Source of the DNA: a virus | Direction: 5' to 3' (one strand) | IMG/VR virus record: IMGVR_UViG_3300047560_001611 | Coordinates: 1 to 36,544 of that record | Length of the DNA stretch: 36,544 nt | Shown here: in pieces, positions 15,207 through 23,400 of the stretch | Numbering within the stretch: position 1 is the first letter of the stretch | Layout: every line of letters starts with the position of its first letter | Made by a program: the position numbers and the translations under genes | Notes under the pieces: generated by a model | What the model was told of the DNA's origin: nothing | The model's input: only the letters and a program-made list of their open reading frames with translations | The model's database searches: none

Positions 15207-15408
15207 GAGGCACCACCGTCGTTGTAAGAGTTCCCGCGTTATCTACTGTAACCTTATACACCGTTCCGTTTGGACTTTGAAGGAGCACTGATTCTACCGC
15301 TTCTTGCGTAGAAACGCCGAAGATCATGGCTCTCTTGATCGTGTCAAAGATCGTGTAGAACGCGTTTGGGTCATAGCTCTGCGGAGCATTAGGGATAAAG
15401 ATTTTCAT
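15196..15408 (-). CDS. Hypothetical 70-residue structural-block protein
   Basis: MKIFIPNAPQSYDPNAFYTI at the start, a central segment (ESVLLQSPNGTVYKVTVDNA) and GTLTTTVVPLGG at the end: a small beta-rich protein without cysteines. It is coupled by a 4-bp overlap to the tail gene before it and an 11-bp overlap to the next gene. Similar short proteins occur between tail and ejection genes in podoviruses; the exact role is not known. Confidence 0.62.
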   Translation of the reverse strand: MKIFIPNAPQSYDPNAFYTIFDTIKRAMIFGVSTQEAVESVLLQSPNGTVYKVTVDNAGTLTTTVVPLGG

Positions 15409-17138
15409 CGACCACCTCGCGGTACGAGATCGAGACGGGTTTCACCGATAGACCAAGGCGCATCTTGGGTAGACTCAATTCTGACCCGCATTTCTCGTCC
15501 TGTGACACGGACATCCGTATATCCGTCTGAACGAGGGTTGTAGGTAGATGACAGCGTCTCTGTGCCTTCTGGCGTGTAAGACGTGTAGAACTGCAATGAT
15601 GTCGAGTCATAGCCATAACCGCTGTCGGTCAAAGCCTGACGTACCATCATCACATTGTTACCCTGTTGCAGATTGAGTGATCCTGATTCGACCCACCGAT
15701 CACCGACAAGAGATGCACCATTATTGGTCCATCCATTTTCGTGATAAAATAGATCATTGTTATCGTCTGCTGCGATAGGATAAGGGAATACACCTGCTCC
15801 AGTAGAAGATGTGCGCGTCATCGAGCCGATAGACCACCATCCCTCAGCATAATTGAACACGACATACTGATCTGGAACGCTTGATCCTACGCTTGGATAC
15901 CAGAACCATGCTTCTGGGAATAATCCATTCTCAGCACCATGAGTGTATAGACCTCCGGCAGTCGGGTCCATGTTGTTGATTACGTATTCATTAACATCGC
16001 ACGGCAAAGGTTTTACGTAACCGCCATCGTAGATCCAGAAGTTTTCGCGGCCCATCCAGACGCAACGTCCACCAAATGTCGCAAAAGACCTTGGGGCCAT
16101 AAGACCGCACCCAAAACCGATACGCTCAAAGCCGTAGATGTATGGCAATCCGACATACCGCATCAACCATGCTTCATCTTCAGTCCAGATCAGCGTACCT
16201 TCGCGAACGCTGGCAGCCATAATGATGCGAGATTGAGTATCAAGATCAAAGAAACCAGCCTGCGTTGTAGCTGAGGCAAAATCCCATTCAGCATAGTCTT
16301 CAGAGTCAGACCACCCGACACGACGAGGATTGCCGTTCAACCCAAAAAGAACAGCGTGACGCTCTGGAGTAACAATAACCCCGCGATTGTTAGTCGGTGT
16401 ACCAGTATGTGTTACATCGCCACCGCTTGATGTCGCATTTGTATCTGATTGTGCATACGTAAATGTATCAAGTGTTGGTGTTCCGGTAATTGTAAATGTG
16501 CCGTTGAATGACGAAGTAGTGACACCAGTGATAGTGACAACCTGACCAGTTTTAAATGAATGATCGAGAGTTGTAGTAACAGTAACGACATTGCTTGTGC
16601 GACTAATTGACTGAATAAGAGAATATCCAACAACTCCAGCTTGCGGGTCTCCTGGATGATATACAAAAAGACGCCCGTCGCTTGAAGCAACAGACAGCAC
16701 GTCCTCACCCCAGTTATCCATTGTCCATGTGAAAGATGGAACGCTCAGCTGGCTAGGAGGGCGCGGGTAAGTTGGATCTGTATCATCGCCGTAAAGCAAT
16801 GCACCATAATTATAAGCACCGTATCCACCATATAATCCGCTTTCGGCAGAGACAAATCCGGTAGGCGTTACATCTGTGTAAGTTGAACCCTCACCAGCAT
16901 AAAGATTACCTTCACAGCCGATCATAAACCAGCTTGACCCGTCATTTGCCATAAACGGAAATAATGCTCTTACAGTGCTCGCCAAAGGGGATGATGTGAT
17001 ACGCTGCCACCCGCCAACCGGAAGGAGCTTGTTTGACCGCCACCGCACAAGGTTTGCGTCCCAGTAACGCCCTTTAGCCAAAAGCGGAGTTGCAGGCTTA
17101 ACTACACCGGGCGGGATGGTCAGCGGGACGAGAGGCAT
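15405..17138 (-). CDS. P22 gp10-like tail accessory / DNA-stabilisation protein with an inserted beta domain
   Basis: 577 residues. The opening NLVRWRSNKLLPVGGWQRI, repeated W- and G-rich strands (SSDGRLFVYHPG, FATFGGRCVWMGRENFWIYD, YVVFNYAEGWWSIG, DNNDLFYHENGW) and terminal VRIESTQDAPWSIGETRLDL fit the beta-propeller-like tail stabilisation proteins of P22-like podoviruses, which plug the portal-adaptor tube after packaging. Residues about 175-247 (SRTSNVVTVTTTLDHSFKTG to the ATSSGGD segment) look like a separate small beta-sandwich with the motif VVTITGV-SSFNGTFTITG; it appears inserted and more AT-rich. Start ATG 17138 overlaps the endolysin stop. Confidence 0.72.
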   Translation of the reverse strand: MPLVPLTIPPGVVKPATPLLAKGRYWDANLVRWRSNKLLPVGGWQRITSSPLASTVRALFPFMANDGSSWFMIGCEGNLYAGEGSTYTDVTPTGFVSAESGLYGGYGAYNYGALLYGDDTDPTYPRPPSQLSVPSFTWTMDNWGEDVLSVASSDGRLFVYHPGDPQAGVVGYSLIQSISRTSNVVTVTTTLDHSFKTGQVVTITGVTTSSFNGTFTITGTPTLDTFTYAQSDTNATSSGGDVTHTGTPTNNRGVIVTPERHAVLFGLNGNPRRVGWSDSEDYAEWDFASATTQAGFFDLDTQSRIIMAASVREGTLIWTEDEAWLMRYVGLPYIYGFERIGFGCGLMAPRSFATFGGRCVWMGRENFWIYDGGYVKPLPCDVNEYVINNMDPTAGGLYTHGAENGLFPEAWFWYPSVGSSVPDQYVVFNYAEGWWSIGSMTRTSSTGAGVFPYPIAADDNNDLFYHENGWTNNGASLVGDRWVESGSLNLQQGNNVMMVRQALTDSGYGYDSTSLQFYTSYTPEGTETLSSTYNPRSDGYTDVRVTGREMRVRIESTQDAPWSIGETRLDLVPRGGR

Positions 17139-17674
17139 CAGGCATCTCCAGAGCGGGAAAGATCTATTGCCTCTTTATTTACCTCATTCACGCGCCGCAT
17201 CCAACCTTTACCGAATGTCTCGAAGGTCGGCAGTGCTTGGAGAAACGCGATACGGGCATCGCAGAACTGATCGATGAAGAACATCGCACCAGTGTCATCG
17301 ACGATCTTACGAATTGCGGCAAGAGACGTTGGCCCTATCGCTCCGTCCTGCGCCACACCGGAAATCTTCTGGGCGATCTTTGCCGCTCGTCCCGTGCCAG
17401 AATTGATAGCGCAGTCGAAGACAGCCATGTCTACACCGGAAGGGAGATCGTCGCCTCTAACAGCGTCCCAGTAACGCTTGCGGTAAAGCGGTGCTACGTC
17501 TGACACTGTTAGTGCGCGTATATCGTCCTTCGACACCTCATGACCGACCCACTCTTCCCAGACCTTCTTGGTGCAGCCGAGATTGGTAGCACCGCCGGGA
17601 TCACGCGGATGGTCAACGTAACCGCCCTCGTGCTTCAGCACAGCTTTCAGGCAATGTTCAAAGTTATCGCGCAT
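17138..17674 (-). CDS. Endolysin, glycoside hydrolase family 108
   Basis: 178 residues, the family norm. LKHEGGYVDHPRDPGGATNLG (residues 13-33) is the GH108 catalytic motif with E16 as the acid; YRKRYWDAVRGDDLPSGVDM and VFDCAINSGTGRAAKIAQK are conserved downstream blocks. The C-terminal part (DGAIGPTSLAAI, then FGKGWMRRVNEV) corresponds to the PG_binding_3 peptidoglycan-binding region. It cuts the muramic acid-glucosamine bond at lysis. No signal peptide is seen, so it needs the holin encoded just upstream, whose stop overlaps this start. Confidence 0.92.
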   Translation of the reverse strand: MRDNFEHCLKAVLKHEGGYVDHPRDPGGATNLGCTKKVWEEWVGHEVSKDDIRALTVSDVAPLYRKRYWDAVRGDDLPSGVDMAVFDCAINSGTGRAAKIAQKISGVAQDGAIGPTSLAAIRKIVDDTGAMFFIDQFCDARIAFLQALPTFETFGKGWMRRVNEVNKEAIDLSRSGDA

Positions 17675-18171
17675 TACTTGCTGTCCGTATGCCGGTGAGC
17701 TGAACCGAAATAGTATGAGAGAACCAGCATCAGCGCGCCATCAAGTGTACCGAGAACCCGTGCAATTAACTCGCGCATAGATGGCTCGATCACGTTGTGG
17801 AGCATGAACCACTGGACGCATCCCCATGCCACGACAACGATAACCGCCAAGACACGCGGTGTAAGGTCGTGAGTCATAATTGCGTAGTTTCTGGCGCTAT
17901 CTCTGTCAGAGGCAGCGATGCGCTCCAAGTCAATGTCGAGAGACTTCATCTGCACCTTGAAGTCAGCGTCAACCTTCTTCAGCGCAGCTAATTGCTCCGC
18001 TGTAGGGTTTGCCAGTGCGAGTTTAATCTCCTCGTCAGAGGCATCCTGATGACCGAAAAGCGCGCCAGACAGTGCTTTCACAGCCATGCCACCAACAGGT
18101 CCAACCAATGCTGTAGCGATTGTTGGCGCTACTGATGATATTAACGGACCAAATGTTTTTGCTATATCCAT
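17674..18171 (-). CDS. Holin, 3TM family (gene-transfer-agent type)
   Basis: 165 residues. An Ala/Gly-rich hydrophobic N-terminus (SVAPTIATALVGPVGGMAVK), a helical charged linker (AEQLAALKKVDADFKVQMKS), then two clear membrane helices, RVLAVIVVVAWGCVQWFML and GTLDGALMLVLSYYFGSA, and a polar tail. The family is Holin_3TM (PF11351-like), common in alphaproteobacterial phages and GTA clusters, always beside a muramidase-type endolysin. It forms inner-membrane lesions that release the endolysin. An HNH gene is inserted directly upstream, separating it from two other small membrane genes. Confidence 0.83.
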   Translation of the reverse strand: MDIAKTFGPLISSVAPTIATALVGPVGGMAVKALSGALFGHQDASDEEIKLALANPTAEQLAALKKVDADFKVQMKSLDIDLERIAASDRDSARNYAIMTHDLTPRVLAVIVVVAWGCVQWFMLHNVIEPSMRELIARVLGTLDGALMLVLSYYFGSAHRHTDSK

Positions 18172-18172
18172 T

Positions 18173-18796
18173 TTAATTTTCCCAAACAGAAATTTTTAAA
18201 CCCAAAGAATATATCTTTTTCATAAAGGTATATGCATATTGAGCTTCTGATTTTTTTACACCAATTTTATCAGCAAACTCCATTAGTGGAACTTTTTCAC
18301 CGTTAATATTCAAATAACGTGTATTTGTCCTATTATTTTGTTGTGTTTTTGCAGATGCCCATCTGCAATTTTCTGGGCTATAATTTCCGTTTACATCAAT
18401 CCTATCGATTGACATACCAATAGGAGCTTCACCCATATCATCATAAAAATTTTCAAAAATTTTCCATCGTTCGCAAACACTAATCCCACGATCATAGTAA
18501 TTTTGTTTATCTTTATAGTGTGATTCACATCTATCTATCATTCCAGACCAAATTTTGTGAATGCGAGTTTTGGCCATACCATGGATTGGTTTAAAGCTAT
18601 TCTTAAAACAGTTTTCTTTTGCTGCTTCTTTTTTTCTACATCCGCATGATGTAGTAACACCAGCGTTCAACCTATATGTAGCAACCCATGTTTTTTTACC
18701 ACATTCACATTCACACGCCCATTCCTTACGATTTAGTCGGCTTCTAGTGTCATTAAGAACTGTAAGTTTACCAAAATTTTGACCAGCTAAATCCAT
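18173..18796 (-). CDS. HNH/AP2-type endonuclease inserted in the lysis module
   Basis: 207 residues. The N-terminal segment FGKLTVLNDTRSR-WACECECGKKTWV and SCGCRKKE is a zinc-ribbon-like region common to these mobile nucleases; IDRIDVNGNYSPENCRWAS (residues about 130-148) with TQQNNRTN following is the typical HNH-AP2 core. The coding sequence is strikingly AT-rich compared with the lysis genes on both sides and sits cleanly between a membrane protein (stop 18806) and the holin start (18171), the pattern of a free-standing homing endonuclease that entered an intergenic site. Confidence 0.88.
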   Translation of the reverse strand: MDLAGQNFGKLTVLNDTRSRLNRKEWACECECGKKTWVATYRLNAGVTTSCGCRKKEAAKENCFKNSFKPIHGMAKTRIHKIWSGMIDRCESHYKDKQNYYDRGISVCERWKIFENFYDDMGEAPIGMSIDRIDVNGNYSPENCRWASAKTQQNNRTNTRYLNINGEKVPLMEFADKIGVKKSEAQYAYTFMKKIYSLGLKISVWEN

Positions 18797-18805
18797 GAGA
18801 GTTCC

Positions 18806-19279
18806 CTATAGCTTAATCAGTAGAAGAAAACCGACAATACCCATCGCTAATACTAAACCCATTACGATTAAGAATAGCCCAGCAGCGTCTCTAAGCTCTG
18901 CATTGCGTTCTGCGGCGATTCGCTCTTCTTCTCGGTGTTGCCGGTCGACCTCTTTGCGGATCTCGATCACTTCGCGCTGAACTGACTCGTATGCGTGTAT
19001 CCCATAGACAGAGATGAAGAGATTCTTGATCTCTTCCTGCATCTTGAACGCCTTTGCTTTCGCGGCGTAACGCTCCATCGCCTCTTTCTCAATCTCTGCA
19101 GGATTAGAGAATAGGCGCTTCTTTGGCGGCGTAGCGGCAATATGGGTTAGTTGACCAACGGCGTTCCACAGAGATCCAAGATCCTGTGCCATTTCCTGTA
19201 TTTCTTTACCGGCAGCAATAGCACCTTTCAGCCCATTGTAAGCGGCTGTCGCTGTTGCAATTAGTGTAATTGGGTCCAT
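18806..19279 (-). CDS. Membrane protein with coiled coil and C-terminal transmembrane helix
   Basis: 157 residues. MDPITLIATATAAYNGLKGA is a weakly hydrophobic N-terminus, residues about 60-130 are a charged coiled coil (AMERYAAKAKAFKMQEEIKN and VIEIRKEVDRQHREEERIAA), and FLIVMGLVLAMGIVGFLLLI spans the membrane at the end. The topology (helical stalk on one C-terminal anchor) and the location with holin and endolysin suggest a lysis or spanin-like role, although no lipobox partner was seen. Similar proteins occur beside tail genes in other phages without known function. Confidence 0.68.
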   Translation of the reverse strand: MDPITLIATATAAYNGLKGAIAAGKEIQEMAQDLGSLWNAVGQLTHIAATPPKKRLFSNPAEIEKEAMERYAAKAKAFKMQEEIKNLFISVYGIHAYESVQREVIEIRKEVDRQHREEERIAAERNAELRDAAGLFLIVMGLVLAMGIVGFLLLIKL

Positions 19280-19483
19280 TCATCGACCTAACGCTTTAAA
19301 GACCAAGTCAACGAAGAAGCCGAACACTACGCCGATAAGAGCGAGAAGAGCACCTGCACCCTTCCACCGGTTCATGGCAGAAGCAATAGATTTAACCTCA
19401 GTCTTAAGCTCGCCCATGTCACGATGAAGCATCTCGATTTGAGCTTCCATGCGTCCGATTTGCTGGTTCAGACCATCTGACAT
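19280..19483 (-). CDS. XhlA-like small membrane protein, holin/lysis accessory
   Basis: 67 residues. The first 38 form a coiled coil (IGRMEAQIEMLHRDMGELKT), followed by a single transmembrane helix, WKGAGALLALIGVVFGFFVD, and a short basic end. This coiled-coil-then-helix arrangement is shared with XhlA and related hemolysin/holin accessory proteins. Its ATG follows the tail-fibre gene block, and its stop abuts the ATG of the next membrane protein, so the lysis genes form one group interrupted only by the HNH gene. Confidence 0.68.
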   Translation of the reverse strand: MSDGLNQQIGRMEAQIEMLHRDMGELKTEVKSIASAMNRWKGAGALLALIGVVFGFFVDLVFKALGR

Positions 19484-19493
19484 GCTTCACCTA

Positions 19494-19748
19494 TTAGACT
19501 GCTGGTGTTTCTTCTGGCTGTGCCGATGGATTTGGATCAGTAAACTGACCAGTCGCTGGGTTATAAAGCCAGCCAAAAGATACAGGTGAATCATCGGGAA
19601 GGCCGATAAGCGTGCATCCTTCTGGCGCAGGATCAACAGCAGGATCAGCAACAATAATATTTATCACCGTGTTGTCGCTGTTCTGCACAACTGCACAGCG
19701 TTGAGGATTACCATTAGGTTGAACCATTTGCATAGGACCGCCAATCAT
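19494..19748 (-). CDS. Small tail-associated protein, 84 residues
   Basis: The start chosen is ATG 19748 (MIGGPMQMVQ), which shares bases with the TAA of the fibre gene (TAATG) and has GGGAG 8 nt upstream; an earlier ATG at 19763 would overlap the fibre gene. The core RCAVVQNSDNTVINIIVADP, PEGCTLIGLPDD and FGWLYNPATGQFTDP is a recurring motif (D-N-x-V-x-N-I-I-x-A-D, G-W-x-Y-N-x-x-T-G-x-F) in short proteins encoded after tail fibres. It may assist fibre assembly or be a fibre tip protein; function is unproven. Confidence 0.7.
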   Translation of the reverse strand: MIGGPMQMVQPNGNPQRCAVVQNSDNTVINIIVADPAVDPAPEGCTLIGLPDDSPVSFGWLYNPATGQFTDPNPSAQPEETPAV

Positions 19749-21202
19749 TAGGTGTACTCCCAAATACGAATCATTCCTTGTGCGCCTGTGCCGCCATTTG
19801 CTCCTGCGCCGCCCCCATAATTGCCTCCAGCATTAGAGTTTCTTCCTCCACCGCCAAATACGGATGAGCCGCCACTACCGGAGCCTGCTACGCCAGAATT
19901 ACCGTCACCTTTTTGGCCATCTGATCCTTTAACGTTTAAGTCACCATTAGAACCAGTTCCGGCCAATCCGCCAGCAGCAGGGCCAGTTGCAACAGTCCCA
20001 CCAGATGCGGTAATTGTAGTCGCAGATACAGTAAACGTTGTATTGCCACCGCTACCTGATGTTGATCCACCACTACCGATTGCGTAAGTATAAGCTGTGC
20101 TACCAGTTACCGTAAAATACTTTGCAACATACCCGCCGCCGCCACCGCCTGCGTTCCCGGCATTTGTAGAACCGCCACCTCCCCCACCAACTGCTTCAAC
20201 ATAAATCTTCGTGCAGTTAGATGGGGTTGTGTATGATGTACCGCTTGTCAGAATTTGCGGAGCGCGAATGAGCGTTCCCGATGCTGATGTTGATATAGTT
20301 GTCCATGTAGGAGGAGCATTACCATTGGATTGTAGAACCTGACCAGATGTTCCGTATGCTGTGCCAGATGAGCCGAATGATACGCCACCGTTTGAGGTGA
20401 TGCGCATACGTTCGGAAGTTACGCTATTTGATTTTGTGAAAAAGCGCATATCTCCTTGATAATTTGATGATGCAGAATATCCACTAAAGCCGATAAATGA
20501 CGCGCCAACATACCCAGAACCGCTGTTCCATAAATCTGCTGAAGTTCCTGTAACGCCATTTTGCGAAACCCCGACAAACAAAGTTCCGCCACTACTATAA
20601 TCGGTATCAGACGATCTGGTTTGATTGTAAGCGACATTATAAATTTGCTGGGCGTTTGATGTTGCAGTGGTAGAATTAATGCGTATTTTTGCGCCAGATG
20701 TTGAAGATAAATTCAACAAATCAACTGGCGAACTCGTCCCTATCCCGACGTTGCCAGACGTATTAACTGTCATAGCGGTCGTAGCACCGTTATTGCCAAC
20801 CTTGAACGAGATCGCATCAGATGTGCCGACGCCTGAAGTTGATTTGAGAGTCAACGTCGATGACGCCGTTGTGCCACCAATAACTGTAGGCACAGTTTCA
20901 GATGTAGCGCCGACCGCAGTCGTATAGTTGAGAGTAGTAAATGTACCCGCAGCAGCCGCAGTTCCACCAATCGCTGGAGGAGATGCAAGATATGTCGAGA
21001 CACCTGCCCCCGTCAGAGTTCCGGTAACCGTCAAAGTCTTACCAGTACCGATATTCAGACCCACCGACGTGCCATTACCGGCAGCGTTAAAGATGCCGTC
21101 AACGATGTCCCAGTCGCTATTTGTCTTGGTGCCCCACGTATCGCGGGATGCTCCGACTTCAGGCTTCGTCAGGTTAAGGTTTGTGGTATAGGTATCCGCC
21201 AT
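19748..21202 (-). CDS. Tail fibre with glycine-rich receptor-binding-like C-terminus
   Basis: 484 residues. The N-terminus (MADTYTTNLNLTKPEVGASR, D-T-W-G-T-K-T-N-S-D-W-D-I-V-D) is the conserved virion-attachment module of many phage fibres. The middle is Ser/Thr-rich beta repeats (NVGIGTSSPVDLLNL, GQVLQSNGNAPP). The last ~175 residues are extremely glycine rich, with several runs of four to six Gly separated by short loops (AVGGGGGGS, GNAGGGGGGY, VFGGGGRNSN, GNYGGGAGANGG), ending GMIRIWEYT. Glycine-run sandwiches of this kind are known from gp38-type adhesins that bind host receptors. It is the best candidate host-range protein. Confidence 0.8.
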   Translation of the reverse strand: MADTYTTNLNLTKPEVGASRDTWGTKTNSDWDIVDGIFNAAGNGTSVGLNIGTGKTLTVTGTLTGAGVSTYLASPPAIGGTAAAAGTFTTLNYTTAVGATSETVPTVIGGTTASSTLTLKSTSGVGTSDAISFKVGNNGATTAMTVNTSGNVGIGTSSPVDLLNLSSTSGAKIRINSTTATSNAQQIYNVAYNQTRSSDTDYSSGGTLFVGVSQNGVTGTSADLWNSGSGYVGASFIGFSGYSASSNYQGDMRFFTKSNSVTSERMRITSNGGVSFGSSGTAYGTSGQVLQSNGNAPPTWTTISTSASGTLIRAPQILTSGTSYTTPSNCTKIYVEAVGGGGGGSTNAGNAGGGGGGYVAKYFTVTGSTAYTYAIGSGGSTSGSGGNTTFTVSATTITASGGTVATGPAAGGLAGTGSNGDLNVKGSDGQKGDGNSGVAGSGSGGSSVFGGGGRNSNAGGNYGGGAGANGGTGAQGMIRIWEYT

Positions 21203-21213
21203 AACGGTAACTC

Positions 21214-22044
21214 CTAGTTAACTGTCCAAGTCTCGCCAGAGATAGTCTGCGGCACCCATGTCGCTGACGGGATAACACTGCTATCCCATGACTCAGAGCT
21301 AACACTTTGCGTTGACCAATTCTCTATCACATTTTCTTGCGTTTGCCACGTCTCTGACTGGATACCCTCAGGCTCCCAGAGATAGCGACCAGCAGCACTC
21401 ATCCCAGATTGGCATAACACACCAGCGACAGCGTGAAGAACTCGTTGCGCTTCTGCTGTAGCTGTTGATACTGCAACGATATCAGCAATACCACGCCAGA
21501 TCACTGTCGCGTTCGCCGTCGTATCAGACTGAGATACAGCCGCAGCCGCAACAAGTCTCACGCGTGTCGCGGTGGCTGATGCCGCAGAAGTGGCGATCGC
21601 AGCGGCAGAGGCAAGCTGAACGGCATATCCGTCAGCCGTCGCTCCAGACTGCGCCGCGATAGTTTCGCTGACAGTGCGAATGACATACGGGCCAGCGGTC
21701 GCGCCACTCGTCGCCGCAATAGCATCAGCCGCAGTGCGAACCCGTGTTCCAGACGCTGTGGCAGAACTCGTGGCAGGTATGACACAAACTGCAATTTCGG
21801 TATCAGCCGCAGCCGCACCTGACGAGGAGACGGATATTACGTTCAGCGTTGCGTTCTGGACGCGGATGCCGGTTGCTGCGGCATTGCTCGTAGCTGCCGC
21901 TGTAGCTGACACGGTACGAGTACGGCTGGCAGAAGCCGTCGCGTTAGAGGTAGCCGTCATCGTACAGGTGGCATCTACGACTAATGCTGTGCCGTAAACG
22001 CCTAACCCGTAATCGAAACTACCGTAATCGCGACCGTTCGCCAT
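21214..22044 (-). CDS. Repeat-built fibre protein: ten 20-residue plus five 10-residue repeats
   Basis: 276 residues. After a 27-residue head (MANGRDYGSFDYGLGVYGTA...) residues 28-227 divide exactly into ten units of 20, for example AIAATSGATAGPYVIRTVSE, TIAAQSGATADGYAVQLASA and AAIATSAASATATRVRLVAA: a small-residue A-x-S-x-A-T-A half followed by a beta-like R-V-R half. Residues 228-276 divide into five units of about 10 with a central E-T/S/N-W: IQSETWQTQE, NVIENWSTQS, VSSESWDSSV, IPSATWVPQT, ISGETWTVN. No family is recognised. Constant period implies a solenoid or trimeric beta-fibre. It lies among tail-fibre genes between the adaptor and the main fibre. Confidence 0.75.
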   Translation of the reverse strand: MANGRDYGSFDYGLGVYGTALVVDATCTMTATSNATASASRTRTVSATAAATSNAAATGIRVQNATLNVISVSSSGAAAADTEIAVCVIPATSSATASGTRVRTAADAIAATSGATAGPYVIRTVSETIAAQSGATADGYAVQLASAAAIATSAASATATRVRLVAAAAVSQSDTTANATVIWRGIADIVAVSTATAEAQRVLHAVAGVLCQSGMSAAGRYLWEPEGIQSETWQTQENVIENWSTQSVSSESWDSSVIPSATWVPQTISGETWTVN

Positions 22045-22047
22045 TTA

Positions 22048-22440
22048 TCAGTCCAAGGTGATGGTCAAAGCACCTGTGTTGAAGCGAAGCACGTCGCCGG
22101 TATCGATTGTCTTCGAAGTCGTGAGATCAGCAAAAGCTAAAAGGTTACCGCTCGACGAGGCATCAAAGATACCCGCCGCTACAACTGTGCCCCATGAACC
22201 GCCTGCTGTTGGAAACTCTACAGCAGCAGAGTTGGCAGCTGTCGTTGGAGCTGTACCTGTTACGGAAAACGCAACACTCTGACGGGCATACGAAGTACCG
22301 CTGACCTCAGTACCACCACCAGATTCGCCAGGGGCAACAGTGTAAAGCGCAACGTACCACGATGTCGGGCGCGTCGCTGAGTTCGTCGTAAAAACCCAGT
22401 TCAGAACAAGATCTTCTGAGTAATTGGTAAAACCTGCCAT
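22048..22440 (-). CDS. Small tail fibre / tip protein, 130 residues
   Basis: MAGFTNYSEDLVLNWVFTTN, then TSWYVALYTVAPGESGGGTE, SYARQSVAFSVTG and AVEFPTAGGSWGTVVAAGIF, ending in DTGDVLRFNTGALTITLD. This order (Y-x-E-x-x-V-L-N-x-x-F, V-A-L-Y-T, Y-x-R-x-x-V, F-x-x-A-x-G-x-W-G) is a widespread phage tail-fibre-associated protein family. It is all beta, without membrane segments. It sits between the adaptor and the repeat fibre gene, each separated by only a few bases. Confidence 0.78.
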   Translation of the reverse strand: MAGFTNYSEDLVLNWVFTTNSATRPTSWYVALYTVAPGESGGGTEVSGTSYARQSVAFSVTGTAPTTAANSAAVEFPTAGGSWGTVVAAGIFDASSSGNLLAFADLTTSKTIDTGDVLRFNTGALTITLD

Positions 22441-22450
22441 TTCTAACTCC

Positions 22451-23068
22451 TTATCCGTAAGTTATTCGCGTACGAGCAATCAGCGGTCCACCACTGTGTA
22501 ACGCCTTATCGCTTTCAAGTTGCAGTGAATCAAGCCGCGAATTGTACATGTTCGCGAATAACCCGACACGCTGATCGTCCAATAAGAACGGTGAAGCGTG
22601 AACGAGAGCGCCATACAGGTAAAGGTCAGGAGCCTTTACGAGTAACCAATTAGAAGCAACGCTAACACTGAGAGACGGGATCTTACCGTAATAGATCATC
22701 TCAATGTCGATGTTAGAACTTGGTGCGGGGACAATCTCAAGCGCATCATCCATAATCGAATAGAATGACGGCTGAGTGATAACCTGCTGCTTCAGAATGC
22801 GGTCTGCCTCATCAAGCGTAACGAAACGCAGCGGCTGTGCACCGTCGATGATATGGATGTTGATTGCCTCAAGCCAGTCAGCAGGAAGCTGCACATATTC
22901 TTGGTTGCTGGTAGCCTGAGCACGCACAACCATCTTCTGGTGGCGTAAACGGCTGTTCACATCAGCTTCCACGAATTGGATAAAAGTAGGGATCTGAGAC
23001 GTTAAATCATCACGGTTCAACCATGACGCGATCTCTGACTGAAGGGTCGAGTAATTCGTAATTGTCAT
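22451..23068 (-). CDS. Head-tail adaptor, P22 gp4-like
   Basis: 205 residues. MTITNYSTLQSEIASWLNRD with IPTFIQFVEADVNSRLR and MVVRAQATSNQEYVQLPADWLEAINIHI is the conserved helix-helix-strand start of phage adaptor proteins that attach as a ring beneath the portal. Further conserved pieces are PSFYSIMDDALEIVPAP, IEMIYYGKIPSLS and NWLLVKAPDLYLYGALVHAS. Together with the P22-like portal and gp10-like protein it defines a short-tail connector. Its order after capsid genes is as expected. Confidence 0.85.
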   Translation of the reverse strand: MTITNYSTLQSEIASWLNRDDLTSQIPTFIQFVEADVNSRLRHQKMVVRAQATSNQEYVQLPADWLEAINIHIIDGAQPLRFVTLDEADRILKQQVITQPSFYSIMDDALEIVPAPSSNIDIEMIYYGKIPSLSVSVASNWLLVKAPDLYLYGALVHASPFLLDDQRVGLFANMYNSRLDSLQLESDKALHSGGPLIARTRITYG

Positions 23069-23070
23069 CG

Positions 23071-23400
23071 TCAGCTCGTGTAATGGTGAGTCCGATACGG
23101 ACGGGCTTCTTCAGTAGTCAACCACCGCTTCAAGGCATTCTTGTCGTGAAGAATACCACGCTCCTTAAGCTGCAACAAAACAAGCATAGGAAGACGAGCG
23201 ACTCTAACCATGTCTCCAGATCTGGTTGTCCGTGAAACATTGTTCATCTCTTCTTGGTTAAAATTCGCAACATCGCTGATGTCGGTTGTATCGATAAAGT
23301 GCATCGTGCCATCATGCTCGACCTTCATCTTGGTCGTAGTGCCGGTAAAACCGTCATGGCCTAAGATGAACTCACCCGGTGCGTAGTCTTGCTGCTTCAT
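23071..23400 (-). CDS. Hypothetical head/connector-block protein, 109 residues
   Basis: The start chosen is ATG 23400 (MKQQDYAPGEFILGHDGFTG), preceded by GGGGAGCAAC; the ATG at 23412 lies inside that ribosome site. The N-terminal half is beta-like with TTKMKVEHDGTMHFIDTTD; the C-terminal half is helical, with VARLPMLVLLQLKERGILHD and ALKRWLTTEEARPYRT. It lies between the major capsid and adaptor genes. No specific family is recognised; a small head-completion role is suggested by position only. Confidence 0.68.
   Translation of the reverse strand: MKQQDYAPGEFILGHDGFTGTTTKMKVEHDGTMHFIDTTDISDVANFNQEEMNNVSRTTRSGDMVRVARLPMLVLLQLKERGILHDKNALKRWLTTEEARPYRTHHYTS

Noticed and set aside
20640-21190. 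Plus-strand Val/Pro-rich frames opposite the fibre gene
   Set aside because: Shadow frames of Thr/Gly/Ala codons; no ribosome sites and no independent evidence.
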